Source: Reyranella sp. (GTDB lineage: Bacteria > Pseudomonadota > Alphaproteobacteria > Reyranellales > Reyranellaceae). From it: a DNA stretch of 40,022 nt. The notes below the pieces were generated by a model. It saw only the letters and a program-made list of their open reading frames with translations, was not told where the DNA came from and made no database searches. This document shows positions 17,986 to 27,578 of this stretch, piece after piece. The DNA lies in assembly GCA_030681635.1 (NCBI GenBank), contig JAUXRT010000757.1, positions 1-40,022 of the forward strand, given 5' to 3'. Position 1 is the first letter of the stretch. Each line of letters begins with the position of its first letter. The position numbers were made by a program, and so were the translations under genes.

Positions 17986-19258
17986 GGACCTCGCCATAGA
18001 GGGTGGCCATTTCGGTCGCGACGTCGCCGCCCGAGCGGGTCCGCACGCTGTTGGCCGTGCGAAGCGCGACCTCGCGGGGGTCGGTCGCGGCCCGTTGCAT
18101 CGCCGCGGCCCACGCCCGCGGGTTGTCGAAGGGCAGCAGCCAGCCGTCGATGCCGTCGCGGACGCGCTCGGCAATGCCCCCGAGATCGGCCCCCATGACG
18201 GGCACGCCCATCGCCTGGGCTTCGAGGACGACGAGGGGGCCGGTCTCCATCCAGCGCGAGGGCACCGCCAGGATGTCGAGGCTGTCGAGAAACGCCGGAA
18301 TGTCGTCGTGCGGCAGGGCGCCGACGAGTTCGATGCGGCGGTCCTTCGCCGCCGCGGCCTCGATCGACTGGAGGTTCCTGGCATCGTCGCCGGTGCCGGC
18401 GATGACCAGCCGCAGCGGCATCTGCGGCGGGATATGCGCCATCGCCTCGATCAGCGTCCGCACGCCCTTGTAGGGCTCGACCCGGCCGACGAAGCCGATG
18501 GTGAGGGCGCGGTTGCCGGCCTCGCCGCGCGCCCGCCGGCCGCCGTTGCCGAACGCCGCGCTGGCGGCCTGGCCGCTGAGCAGGATCCGGGAATCCGGGA
18601 TGGCGTTCTCGTGAAGCGCCGAACGCACCCATTCGCTGGGCACGACGATCCGCGCGCAGAGCCGGGCGAGTTTCTGCAGCCGGGCCGCCTGGTTGGCCGC
18701 GATCGAACGGGCCGAGGCCAGGGTCGCGAGTCGGCGCGCGGGAGAACGGGTCAGCCAGGGCGGTGGCGTCCATGTCGGCAGGCGCGCGACCAGGTGCGCG
18801 GCCGGTGCCGGCACGCCACGTCCGAGCGCCCAGCAATAGGCGCACCGCGTTTCCTCGATCCGGCCGTCGCACGGCCCTTTGCCCTCGAGCATCATCGTGC
18901 CGCGGATGCAGAGCGGCGCGGGGACGTGCAGCGTGGCAACGCAGGGGACACCCAGTTGGGCAGCATATTCAAGGTGGGAGAGGCCGGCGCCTGTCGTCCA
19001 GGAATGAAGATGAAAGACATCGGGCGCGAGCTGCTGGACGAGCTTCTGGAATTGATCCTGACCGACATCCGCCGGATAGCGGTGCACGGGCACGCCCTCC
19101 CACAGATAGTCGCGGCCGGGATCGGTGGTCGACGCCACGATCGAGCTTTCGACTCCGTGCGCGACAAGGGAGGCAGCGAGGTCGCGGACATAGACCTCGG
19201 GTCCCCCGACCGGGTCGGGAAAATAGAACCCGACGCAATGGACGACGCGCAGGGTCAT
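17966..19258 (-). CDS. Glycosyltransferase family 4 protein
   Basis: GGPEVYVRDLAASLVAHG, IGFVGRVEPYKGVRTLIEAM, VPSRWMETGPLVVLEAQAMGVPVMGADLGGIAE. Confidence 0.92.
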   Translation of the reverse strand: MTLRVVHCVGFYFPDPVGGPEVYVRDLAASLVAHGVESSIVASTTDPGRDYLWEGVPVHRYPADVGQDQFQKLVQQLAPDVFHLHSWTTGAGLSHLEYAAQLGVPCVATLHVPAPLCIRGTMMLEGKGPCDGRIEETRCAYCWALGRGVPAPAAHLVARLPTWTPPPWLTRSPARRLATLASARSIAANQAARLQKLARLCARIVVPSEWVRSALHENAIPDSRILLSGQAASAAFGNGGRRARGEAGNRALTIGFVGRVEPYKGVRTLIEAMAHIPPQMPLRLVIAGTGDDARNLQSIEAAAAKDRRIELVGALPHDDIPAFLDSLDILAVPSRWMETGPLVVLEAQAMGVPVMGADLGGIAERVRDGIDGWLLPFDNPRAWAAAMQRAATDPREVALRTANSVRTRSGGDVATEMATLYGEVHERAKK

Positions 19259-19277
19259 GCCGCCGCCGGTCGCCGGC

Positions 19278-20207
19278 TCACGGCCTGCGCCGCAGGTTGA
19301 CCAGCCATTCGGCCGTGCGGAAGCCGAGCAGCCGGTAGGCCAGCGCGAGGCTGCGCCGGATCGGCGGCGCGAAGCCGGGGTCGAGTTCGTAGATCCAGTC
19401 GTAGACCTCGGCCGCGTCCGCCGGATGGGTCTTGGCGAGGTCGCGCATCGCGGTCCAGAGGAAGCGCACGCCGGCCCGCTTGCGGCGCGGAGTCAGCTCG
19501 CCCGACTCGGCCAGCAGGGCGAGCGCCTTGCGGTAGACCATGATCTTCTGCCACGTCCTCACGGTCTTCACGATGCCGCTGGAGATCTGCAGGCGTCCGC
19601 GCGAATGCCGGCGATGGACGAAGCCCGGCTTGTCATAGACGGCGAGGCTGGGCTTGCCGAGCGCGACCTCGATCATGAACATCCGGTCGTCGATGAAGGC
19701 GAAGTCCTGGCGGTGCGGGATATCGGCGATGAAGGCGCGGCGGAACAGGAACGCCGAGTAGTGTGAGCTCCAGCCCTCGCCGAGCTGCTGGGCGATGAAG
19801 TCGTCGCACGGCTCCCAGTTGTTGACGTGAAGGTTGGCCGAGTCGTCGTCGCAATCCTGGTAGCCGGCAACGACGACGTCGGCGGCACTTTCGCGGGCCA
19901 GCCGGAGCTGCTCGTCGCTGGCGCCGTCGACCAGCCAATCGTCGGAGTCGAGGAAGCGGACGTATTCACCGGTCGCGACCTTGAGCGCCTCGACGATCGC
20001 CCAGTCCTTGCCCCAGTTGGCCATGCGGATCGCCCTGATGCCGGGCTGCTGGCGGAGCCACTCCCAGGTGCCGTCCGTGCTGCCGTTGTCGACGACGATC
20101 ACCTCGACCTTGGCGGTCATGGACAGGCACGACTGCACGGCCTTGGGCAGCGACCAAAGCCGGTTGTAGGTCGGGATGACGATCGAGATGTCGATCATCG
20201 GCCCCAA
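19278..20207 (-). CDS. Glycosyltransferase family 2 protein
   Basis: DISIVIPTYNRLWSLPKAVQSCLS, VIVVDNGSTDGTWEWL, YVRFLDSDDWL. Confidence 0.93.
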   Translation of the reverse strand: MGPMIDISIVIPTYNRLWSLPKAVQSCLSMTAKVEVIVVDNGSTDGTWEWLRQQPGIRAIRMANWGKDWAIVEALKVATGEYVRFLDSDDWLVDGASDEQLRLARESAADVVVAGYQDCDDDSANLHVNNWEPCDDFIAQQLGEGWSSHYSAFLFRRAFIADIPHRQDFAFIDDRMFMIEVALGKPSLAVYDKPGFVHRRHSRGRLQISSGIVKTVRTWQKIMVYRKALALLAESGELTPRRKRAGVRFLWTAMRDLAKTHPADAAEVYDWIYELDPGFAPPIRRSLALAYRLLGFRTAEWLVNLRRRP

Positions 20208-20905
20208 CGCTTGTCACCGCGCAGGACGCTGTCGCGGGGAACGAACAGCATGTCGATCTGCCAGAGCGCGCCATCGAGCGGCCGGCGGGTCACGCCGCAG
20301 ATGTCGTAGGCGACGAAGCCGTGAGCGGCGAGCCAGGCCACGAGTTCATCGAGCAGGGGCGCACCCTCGTGGATGTCGAGCAGGTTCACCTCGGCCAGGA
20401 TCGCGCCGACGCGCGGTAACGACGCTGCTCCCCCCTTCAGGACATGCAGCTCGAAGCCCTGGACATCGAGCTTGAGCAGGTCGGGCGCCTTGCCGGCATA
20501 CCAGTCGTGGACCGCCTGATCGATGGTCCACTGCGTGACCTTGCAGACCGGATGGGTCGCGTGATGCTCGCGCAGGACCGACGATGCCGTCTCCGCCATG
20601 TTGAATTCCACTTCCTCGCGGAATTCCGATCCGAGCACGCCGCGATGGAGGTCGATCCCGGGGTGCGATGCCCGCAGCAGTTCGATCTGCTCGGCCGCGT
20701 TTTCCAGGGGCTCGAAGCAGGCGACACGGGCCGATGGCCAGACGCGCAGGGCATCCCGGGCAAAGTCGCCGCGGTAGGCGCCGACATCAAAGACCAGTTG
20801 GGCGGCAAATCCGCGCTGCGCCAACCCTTCCAAGGCCATCGGAATCTCGGGAAGCTGAAGACGGCGACTTACAATCCGGCGGGCCCAAGAACGCAACGTC
20901 CACAT
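20195..20905 (-). CDS. FkbM family methyltransferase
   Basis: VFDVGAYRGDFARDAL, CFEPLENAAEQIELL, LLKLDVQGFELHVLKGG. Confidence 0.93.
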   Translation of the reverse strand: MWTLRSWARRIVSRRLQLPEIPMALEGLAQRGFAAQLVFDVGAYRGDFARDALRVWPSARVACFEPLENAAEQIELLRASHPGIDLHRGVLGSEFREEVEFNMAETASSVLREHHATHPVCKVTQWTIDQAVHDWYAGKAPDLLKLDVQGFELHVLKGGAASLPRVGAILAEVNLLDIHEGAPLLDELVAWLAAHGFVAYDICGVTRRPLDGALWQIDMLFVPRDSVLRGDKRWGR

Positions 20906-21071
20906 TTCGCCTGTCCGATCTCGAGGAGGTTCGTTAGCCCGTGCCGCCGGCCCGTTGTCGGTTCAGAGGCAAGAAAAGGCAAGCGGACCTTGCCATATCG
21001 CCCTTTCGTTACCGTGTGAGTGGTTGCCGGTTCCGGTCGGGGCCGCCATATTGTATCACTGATAGTGCGAT

Positions 21072-22421
21072 GTGTTGACTGTCGCCAGTGATGACGGAGC
21101 CAAGTCTTTGCGGAGGGCCATCCCGGTCGAACCCATGCCAGTCGAATCGCTGCCTGAACGGACGCCGGCCATGCCGTCAGCGCCGCAGCGGTTCATTGAG
21201 GCGTGGATCGATGCTTCGCTGGGATTCGTCTTCTGCGTCGTCCTGCCGATCCCGCTCTATGCGACCGCCGGGCCGTTCGCGAAGGATTTCGGCGCCACCG
21301 AGTTCACCATCGTGGCAACGGCCGTCGCCTATGCGATCGTCTGGTACTGCGGCCGCCGGCTCGACGCCTTTCCGCGCGCCACCCTGCAGGGCAACATGGG
21401 CTACGTCGCGCCGATCGCCGTCTTCACCTACGCCCTGATCGCGGCCCTCCTGCTGTTGCTGCGCCAGGATTATTCGCGCTTCCAGCTCTTCGGCAGCGGC
21501 ATCCTCACGGTGCTCTGGATGGCGGCGGCGGCCCAGCTCCGGGCGCGCTACCTGATCCGCAACTACGCCGTGATCCCCAAGGCGTCGATCGCCACGATGC
21601 CGGAACTGCATGCCTGCCGGTGGCTCGACTTCGACGAAGTCCAGTGCCGACAAATGCGCGTCGACGCCATCGTGGCCGATCTCAGTGCCGATCTTCCCGA
21701 CAGCCAGCTCGAGGCGCTGGCCGACGCGGCGATCGCCGGCATCCCGGTCCTCGACCGCCGCTATATCGTCGAGTCGTTGACCGGCCGCACCCCTCTGGGC
21801 GGTCTGACACCCAACGAATTCGGCGCCCTGCTGCCGTCGCGGCAATATCTCGTCGTCCGCCGGTTCATCGAACTCGTCCTGACGGTGGCGGTCCTGCCGG
21901 TGCTGCTGCTCGTCCTTGGCGTGATCGCGGCCGTCGTCCGCTACGACAGCCCGGGTCCGGTGCTCTTCGTCCAGAGCCGCGTCGGCCGCCGCGGGCGTGT
22001 GTTCCGCATGGTCAAGTTCCGCACCATGTATCACGGAGCAGAGGGGCCGAGCTTCACCGAGGCCGCCGATCCGCGTATCACCCGCGTCGGCGCCTACCTG
22101 CGGCGCTGCCGGCTTGATGAACTGCCGCAAGTGTTCAATATCCTGCGCGGCGAGATGAGCTGGGTGGGCCCGCGGCCGGAAGCGCTGTCACTGGAGAAGG
22201 GATATGTGCGCGATATCCAGCACTTCGCACTGCGCGGAATCGTCCGCCCCGGTCTCACCGGCTGGGCGCAGATCAACCAGGGCTACGCCCACGAGGCCGA
22301 CGCCATGCGGGCGAAGCTGGAGTACGACCTGTATTACCTCAAGCATTGCTCGCTGTGGCTTGACCTCGTGATCATCCTGCGCACCTTTGCCGTGGTGTTC
22401 CGCGGCACCGGCGCGCGCTGA
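21072..22421 (+). CDS. Exopolysaccharide biosynthesis polyprenyl glycosylphosphotransferase (WbaP/undecaprenyl-phosphate sugar phosphotransferase type)
   Basis: N-terminal TM block; C-terminal VRYDSPGPVLFVQSRVGRRGRVFRMVKFRTMYHGAEG...RRCRLDELPQVFNILRGEMSWVGPRPE. Start uncertain (GTG 21072 or ATG 21135). Confidence 0.93.
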   Translation: MLTVASDDGAKSLRRAIPVEPMPVESLPERTPAMPSAPQRFIEAWIDASLGFVFCVVLPIPLYATAGPFAKDFGATEFTIVATAVAYAIVWYCGRRLDAFPRATLQGNMGYVAPIAVFTYALIAALLLLLRQDYSRFQLFGSGILTVLWMAAAAQLRARYLIRNYAVIPKASIATMPELHACRWLDFDEVQCRQMRVDAIVADLSADLPDSQLEALADAAIAGIPVLDRRYIVESLTGRTPLGGLTPNEFGALLPSRQYLVVRRFIELVLTVAVLPVLLLVLGVIAAVVRYDSPGPVLFVQSRVGRRGRVFRMVKFRTMYHGAEGPSFTEAADPRITRVGAYLRRCRLDELPQVFNILRGEMSWVGPRPEALSLEKGYVRDIQHFALRGIVRPGLTGWAQINQGYAHEADAMRAKLEYDLYYLKHCSLWLDLVIILRTFAVVFRGTGAR

Positions 22422-22463
22422 CCGCCACGCTCTCCACCTCAGCCCTGGCCATCTGATCCCTCC

Positions 22464-24317
22464 ATGTGCGGAATAGCCGGCATATTCGCCTACCTTGATG
22501 TCGCCCCGCCGGTCGACCGCGCCGAGCTCATGCGCATCAACGACCGCCTGGCGCCGCGCGGGCCCGACGGCAACCGCCAGTGGTTCAGCGCCGACGGCCG
22601 CGTCGGCTTCGCCCATCTGCGGCTGGCGATCATCGACCTGTCCGAAGGAGGCGCGCAGCCGAAGGCCAGCGCCGACGGCTCGCTCGTCATCACCTTCAAT
22701 GGCGAGATCTACAATTATCGCGAGTTGCGGGCCGAGCTTCAGGCCAAGGGTCGCGTCTTCCAGAGCGAGTCCGATACTGAGGTGCTGCTGCAGCTCTATG
22801 CCGAGTACGGCGACGCCATGGTCGGCCGGCTGCGCGGCATGTTCGCGTTCGGTCTCTGGGACCTGGCGCGGCGCCGGCTGCTGCTGGCGCGCGACCCGCT
22901 GGGCATCAAGCCGCTCTACTGGGCCGACGACGGCTGGACGCTGCGCTTTGCGTCGCAGGCCAAGGCGCTGCTGGCCGGCGGTGCGGTGTCGAACGATCCC
23001 GATCCTGCCGGCATCGTGGGTTTCCATCTCCTGGGCAGCGTGCCCGAACCCTTCACGGTCTGGCGCGCCATCCACACGCTGCCGGCCGGCACGACGCTGG
23101 TGGTCGATGCGGCAGGGCCGGGGGCGCCGCAACGTTATTACGATGTCGCCGGCGCGCTCGTGGCGCGGGCGTCGGGCACGCCGGCCGAGCCGTCCGAGGC
23201 GCGCCGGCAGTTGGTGGCCGCCGTGCACGACTCCGTGCGCTATCATCTGGTGGCCGACGTTCCGGTCGCCGTCTTCCTGTCGGCCGGTCTCGACTCCGGG
23301 GCACTGCTCGGCACGATGGCGCAACTGGGCGTGCGCGACATCGTGGCCGTGACGCTTGCCTTCGAGGAATTCCGCGGCGCCAATCTCGACGAGGCGCCGC
23401 TCGCCGCCGAAGTTGCCGCCCGCTACGGCGCACGCCACATCATCCGCACCGTCGATCGCGCCGAGTTCGAGCGCGACCTGCCGGCGATTCTTGACGCCAT
23501 GGACCTGCCGAGCATCGACGGCATCAATACCTGGTTCGTGGCCAAGGCGGCGCGCGAGGCGGGCATCAAGGTGGCGCTGAGCGGCCTCGGCGCCGACGAA
23601 TGCTTCGGCGGCTATCCGTCGTTCGTCGATGTGCCGCGCAGCGTCCATTGGTTGCGGCCGATGAACTGGCTGCCCGGGCTTGGCGCGCTGGTCCGCCGCG
23701 GCCTGTCGGCGGCAGCCCGTGCCGGGCTCGGCATTCACCCCAAGGCTGCGGGCCTGCTGCAGTACGGCGGCAGTTGGGCGGGCGCCTATCTTCTGCGCCG
23801 CAGTGTCTACATGCCGTGGGAGCTGAAGGACCTGCTCGATCCCGTCGTGCTCAAGGAAGGTCTGCGCCGGCTGGTGCCGCTGCAGCGGATCGGCGCGGTG
23901 CTGGAGGAGGGTGGCTCGCTCGGAGATTTCGACCGGGTCGCAGCACTTGAGACCTCGCTCTACATGCGCAGCCAGCTCCTGCGCGACGCCGACTGGGCGG
24001 GCATGGCGCATGGCGTCGAGATCCGCGTGCCGTATGTCGATCCTTTCTTCCTGGCGGCCCTGCCGCCGGGCGGTGCGCTGGCGGCGATGGATGCCAAGGC
24101 CGCGGTCGCCGACATTCCCGACCCGCCGTTGCCGGCCGCGAGCCGCGCCAGGCGCAAGACCGGATTCGTGACGCCCGTCGGCCGCTGGCTGCACGAGGCG
24201 GGTAAGGGGGCAGGTGGGGCGGGCGGCGACGCCGACGGGGCCAATCTGTCGAAGGCGTCGCGCAACTGGGCAGTGCGCATCTGGAAGGCGGGCTGGACCG
24301 GCCCCGTCGTGGCCTGA
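22464..24317 (+). CDS. asnB: Asparagine synthase (glutamine-hydrolysing)
   Basis: MCGIAGIFAYL (Cys2 nucleophile), RGPDGNRQW, FNGEIYNYRELR, FLSAGLDSGALL, LSGLGADECFGGY, RVPYVDPFFL. Confidence 0.93.
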   Translation: MCGIAGIFAYLDVAPPVDRAELMRINDRLAPRGPDGNRQWFSADGRVGFAHLRLAIIDLSEGGAQPKASADGSLVITFNGEIYNYRELRAELQAKGRVFQSESDTEVLLQLYAEYGDAMVGRLRGMFAFGLWDLARRRLLLARDPLGIKPLYWADDGWTLRFASQAKALLAGGAVSNDPDPAGIVGFHLLGSVPEPFTVWRAIHTLPAGTTLVVDAAGPGAPQRYYDVAGALVARASGTPAEPSEARRQLVAAVHDSVRYHLVADVPVAVFLSAGLDSGALLGTMAQLGVRDIVAVTLAFEEFRGANLDEAPLAAEVAARYGARHIIRTVDRAEFERDLPAILDAMDLPSIDGINTWFVAKAAREAGIKVALSGLGADECFGGYPSFVDVPRSVHWLRPMNWLPGLGALVRRGLSAAARAGLGIHPKAAGLLQYGGSWAGAYLLRRSVYMPWELKDLLDPVVLKEGLRRLVPLQRIGAVLEEGGSLGDFDRVAALETSLYMRSQLLRDADWAGMAHGVEIRVPYVDPFFLAALPPGGALAAMDAKAAVADIPDPPLPAASRARRKTGFVTPVGRWLHEAGKGAGGAGGDADGANLSKASRNWAVRIWKAGWTGPVVA

Positions 24318-24324
24318 AGCGGCG

Positions 24325-25431
24325 ATGACGGTTCGCATCCTCGCCCTGGTCGGCGACTGTTACGGCGCCCGTGGCGGGATCGCCCGCTACAACCAGGATT
24401 TGTTCGAAGCCCTGGCGGGAGCGGGGGCCGACATATTGGTGTTGCCGCGCCTGGGCGATGCCGGCGACCTGTCGCTGCCACAGGGTATCCGTCAGAGGCC
24501 GCCGGTATTCGGGCAATTGAAGTTCTCGATCATGGCGATCTGGACGGTCTGGCGGCATCGCCCCGTCGATGTCGTCTTCTGCGGCCATGTCTTCATGGCG
24601 CCGCTCGCCTTCGTGATCGCCCGCCTGGCAGGTGCGCACTATTGGCTGCAGGCGCATGGCACCGACATCTGGGGAGATCGCCGCAGGATCGTTCGCGCGT
24701 CGATCGAGGCCGCCGACCTGGTCACCACCGTCAGCCGCGCGACGCGCCGGATCCTGCTCGGCTGGGCCGACCTCGCGCCGGAGCGTGTCCGCGTCCTGCC
24801 CAACACCGTCGGCGATCAATTCACGCCGGGGCCGCCGTCGCCGCTGCTGCGCCAGCGACTCGCCCTCGGGCCCGGCCCCATCCTGCTCACGGTCGGCCGG
24901 CTGGCGGCGAGCGAGCGCTACAAGGGGCATGAACAGGTCTTCGCCATCCTGCCGGCGTTGCGCGCCGAATTTCCGACGCTGGTCCATGTCGTTGCCGGCG
25001 AGGGCGACGACCGTGCCCGCCTCGAAGCACGCGCGGCCGAGCTTGTGCCGGCGCCTGATGCGGTTCGTTTCCTGGGCTACGTTCCCGACGAGGATCTGGC
25101 CGACCTCTATCGGCTGGCCGATCTCTTCGTCATGCCGAGTTCGGAGGAGGGATTCGGCATCGTCTACCTGGAAGCCGCGGCCTGCGGGCTGCGCGTGGTC
25201 GGCGGCGCCGGGGGCGGTGCCGGCGATGCCATTCCCGATGCCCGCGTCGGCCTTACCGTCGATCCGCTCGACCGAAACGCGCTGATCGATGCGGTCCGGC
25301 GGCTGCTGCGGCAAGGCAGGGTCGAGCCCGACGCGATCGAGGCCTACCGGCGGCCGCATTTTGCCGCCGCCGCGCGCCTACTCCTCGCTCGCCTTCGGGG
25401 CCGGCCGCGTCGTAAGAGGGGGGCGTCATGA
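24325..25431 (+). CDS. Glycosyltransferase family 4 protein
   Basis: YGARGGIARYNQDLFEAL, LTVGRLAASERYKGHEQVF, MPSSEEGFGIVYLEAAACGLRVVGG. Confidence 0.92.
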   Translation: MTVRILALVGDCYGARGGIARYNQDLFEALAGAGADILVLPRLGDAGDLSLPQGIRQRPPVFGQLKFSIMAIWTVWRHRPVDVVFCGHVFMAPLAFVIARLAGAHYWLQAHGTDIWGDRRRIVRASIEAADLVTTVSRATRRILLGWADLAPERVRVLPNTVGDQFTPGPPSPLLRQRLALGPGPILLTVGRLAASERYKGHEQVFAILPALRAEFPTLVHVVAGEGDDRARLEARAAELVPAPDAVRFLGYVPDEDLADLYRLADLFVMPSSEEGFGIVYLEAAACGLRVVGGAGGGAGDAIPDARVGLTVDPLDRNALIDAVRRLLRQGRVEPDAIEAYRRPHFAAAARLLLARLRGRPRRKRGAS

Positions 25432-26273
25432 CCGCTTCCGCCACCAATTCGCCGCGATACCTCGTTCTCGAGGCCGGCCGCGCCGATCGGCAATACTGGC
25501 GCGACCTGTGGCGCTACCGCGAACTGTTCTTCATCCTCGCCTGGCGCGACGTGGCGGTGCGCTACAAGCAGACCGTGATCGGCCTCGCCTGGGCGTTCGT
25601 GCGGCCGTTCATGACGATGGTCGTCTTCACCATCGTCTTCGGCAAGATCGCCAAGCTGCCGACCGAGGGAGCCGCGCCCTACGCAGTGATGGTGTTCGCC
25701 GGACTGCTGCCGTGGATGCTCTTCGCCTCGGTGCTGAGCGACGCCTCGACCAGCATCGTCGGCAGCTCCAACCTGATCAGCAAAGTCTATTTTCCGCGGC
25801 TGATCGTGCCGCTCTCGACCATCCTGGTGGCGTTGATCGACTTCCTGGTGAGCCTCGTCATCCTGGCGGGCCTGATGCTGTGGTATGGCGTCGTGCCGGG
25901 CTGGCAGATCCTGCTGCTGCCGGTGTTCGTGCTGCTGGCGCTGCTGTGCAGCATCGGCCCGGCGCTGTGGGCGGCGGCGGTGCTGGTGAAGTATCGCGAC
26001 TTCCGCTTCATCATTCCCTTCGTGACGCAGATCGGCCTCTACATCTCGCCGGTCGGCTTCTCGGGCAAGATCGTGCCCGAGCAATGGCAGCTCCTCTACA
26101 GCCTCAACCCGATGGTCGGCATCATCGACGGTTTCCGCTGGTGCATCCTGGGCGGCAACAGCCCGATCCAGGGACCGGGATTTGTCATCGGCGTGGTCAT
26201 CACCTTCGTCCTGCTGTGGTGGGGCATCCGCAGCTTCCGCCGCACTGAGCGCGCCTTCGCCGACCTGATCTGA
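25428..26273 (+). CDS. wzm: Polysaccharide ABC transporter permease (ABC-2 type, Wzm-like)
   Basis: YRELFFILAWRDVAVRYKQTVIGLAWAFVRPFMTMVVFTIVFGKIAKLP; ATG overlaps the preceding stop (ATGA). Confidence 0.93.
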   Translation: MTASATNSPRYLVLEAGRADRQYWRDLWRYRELFFILAWRDVAVRYKQTVIGLAWAFVRPFMTMVVFTIVFGKIAKLPTEGAAPYAVMVFAGLLPWMLFASVLSDASTSIVGSSNLISKVYFPRLIVPLSTILVALIDFLVSLVILAGLMLWYGVVPGWQILLLPVFVLLALLCSIGPALWAAAVLVKYRDFRFIIPFVTQIGLYISPVGFSGKIVPEQWQLLYSLNPMVGIIDGFRWCILGGNSPIQGPGFVIGVVITFVLLWWGIRSFRRTERAFADLI

Positions 26274-26275
26274 AG

Positions 26276-27568
26276 ATGAACGACGTCGTCATCCACGCCG
26301 AGAATCTCGGCAAGAAGTTCCAGATCGGCCATCACACCGCGCGCCAGGAAAACTTCCGCGAGGCGATGATGCGCGGGCCCCGCAACCTGCTGCGCGGCGC
26401 GGTCGACATGCTCCAGGGCCGGTCGGTGATCGCGGGCGACACGATCGAGGAATTCTGGGCGCTGCGCGACGTGAACTTCGAGATCAGGAGCGGCGAGGCC
26501 GTCGGCATCATCGGCCGCAATGGCGCCGGCAAGACGACGCTGCTCAAGATCCTGTCCAGGATCACCGAACCGACCGAGGGCCGGGTCAAGATAAAGGGAC
26601 GCGTCGCCAGCCTGCTCGAGGTCGGCACCGGCTTCCACCCCGAGCTGAGCGGCCGGGAAAACATCTTCCTCAACGGGGCGATCCTCGGCATGACGCGGGT
26701 CGAGGTCCGTCGTCGCTTCGACGAGATTGTCGACTTCTCCGGCGTGGAGAAATTCATCGACACGCCGGTCAAGCGCTACTCGGTCGGCATGTATGCGCGG
26801 CTGGCCTTTGCCGTTGCGGCTCATCTCGAGGCCGAGATCCTGGTCATCGACGAGGTCCTCGCGGTCGGCGATTCGGAGTTCCAGGCCAAGTGCCTCGACC
26901 GGATGTCCAAGGTGGCGAATGCCGGCCGCACGGTGCTGTTCGTCAGCCACAATCTCGCGGCAGTCATGGCGCTGACGCGCCGCGCACTGGTCTTCGGCGG
27001 TGGCCAGCTTCACTTCGACGGCCCGATCGAAGCGGCGATCACGCGCTACGCCGCGTCGCTCAGCAAGCCCAGCGAGGACAGGAACTGGGGACGCGGACAC
27101 AATTCGGCGCTGATATCGGCAAACCTGGTCGACCGGCAGGACAGGCCCACGGACCGCTACGAGCCGGGCGAGCCGCTGCGTATGCGTGTCGTGGTCGAGA
27201 CGGACGGGATGCCGGGGATGTCGCTCGAGTTGCTGCTGCGCGACGAACTCAATCTTCCGGTCGCCTTCTATTCGTCGGCGGTCTTCAACCAGGTGTCGTT
27301 GCCGTCGGTCGCCGGACGCTACGAGTGCACGATTTCGCTGCAGCCCTACGACCTTGCGGCCGGCGAGTATTGCTTCGACCTCAAGACGACCTACACCAAC
27401 GTCGGCGAGGACCATCGCGTCGACAACGCGTTGCGGTTCATCGTCGACACCTGCAGCCCGGGCGGCATTCCCTACAATTTCAAGCAGGGATCGGGGCAGG
27501 GAACGCTCGCCCTGAGGCTGGAGGCGCCGCTGCGATTCGCGCCGCTCCCGACGCCTGATCCGGACTGA
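26276..27568 (+). CDS. wzt: Polysaccharide ABC transporter ATP-binding protein with C-terminal Wzt-like domain
   Basis: IIGRNGAGKTTLLKILSRITEPTEG, HPELSGRENIFLNGAILGM, YSVGMYARLAFAVAAHLEAEILVIDEVLAVGD, plus about 160-aa beta-rich C-terminal extension. Confidence 0.95.
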   Translation: MNDVVIHAENLGKKFQIGHHTARQENFREAMMRGPRNLLRGAVDMLQGRSVIAGDTIEEFWALRDVNFEIRSGEAVGIIGRNGAGKTTLLKILSRITEPTEGRVKIKGRVASLLEVGTGFHPELSGRENIFLNGAILGMTRVEVRRRFDEIVDFSGVEKFIDTPVKRYSVGMYARLAFAVAAHLEAEILVIDEVLAVGDSEFQAKCLDRMSKVANAGRTVLFVSHNLAAVMALTRRALVFGGGQLHFDGPIEAAITRYAASLSKPSEDRNWGRGHNSALISANLVDRQDRPTDRYEPGEPLRMRVVVETDGMPGMSLELLLRDELNLPVAFYSSAVFNQVSLPSVAGRYECTISLQPYDLAAGEYCFDLKTTYTNVGEDHRVDNALRFIVDTCSPGGIPYNFKQGSGQGTLALRLEAPLRFAPLPTPDPD

Positions 27569-27578
27569 GCGCCGCGGC

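Noticed and set aside
16480-18384. 634-aa fusion ORF
   Set aside because: The N-terminal 130 or so aa are an out-of-frame reading of the upstream GT4 gene; the real protein starts at 17985.
22188-24338. 716-aa minus-strand ORF
   Set aside because: Antisense shadow of the asparagine synthase gene.
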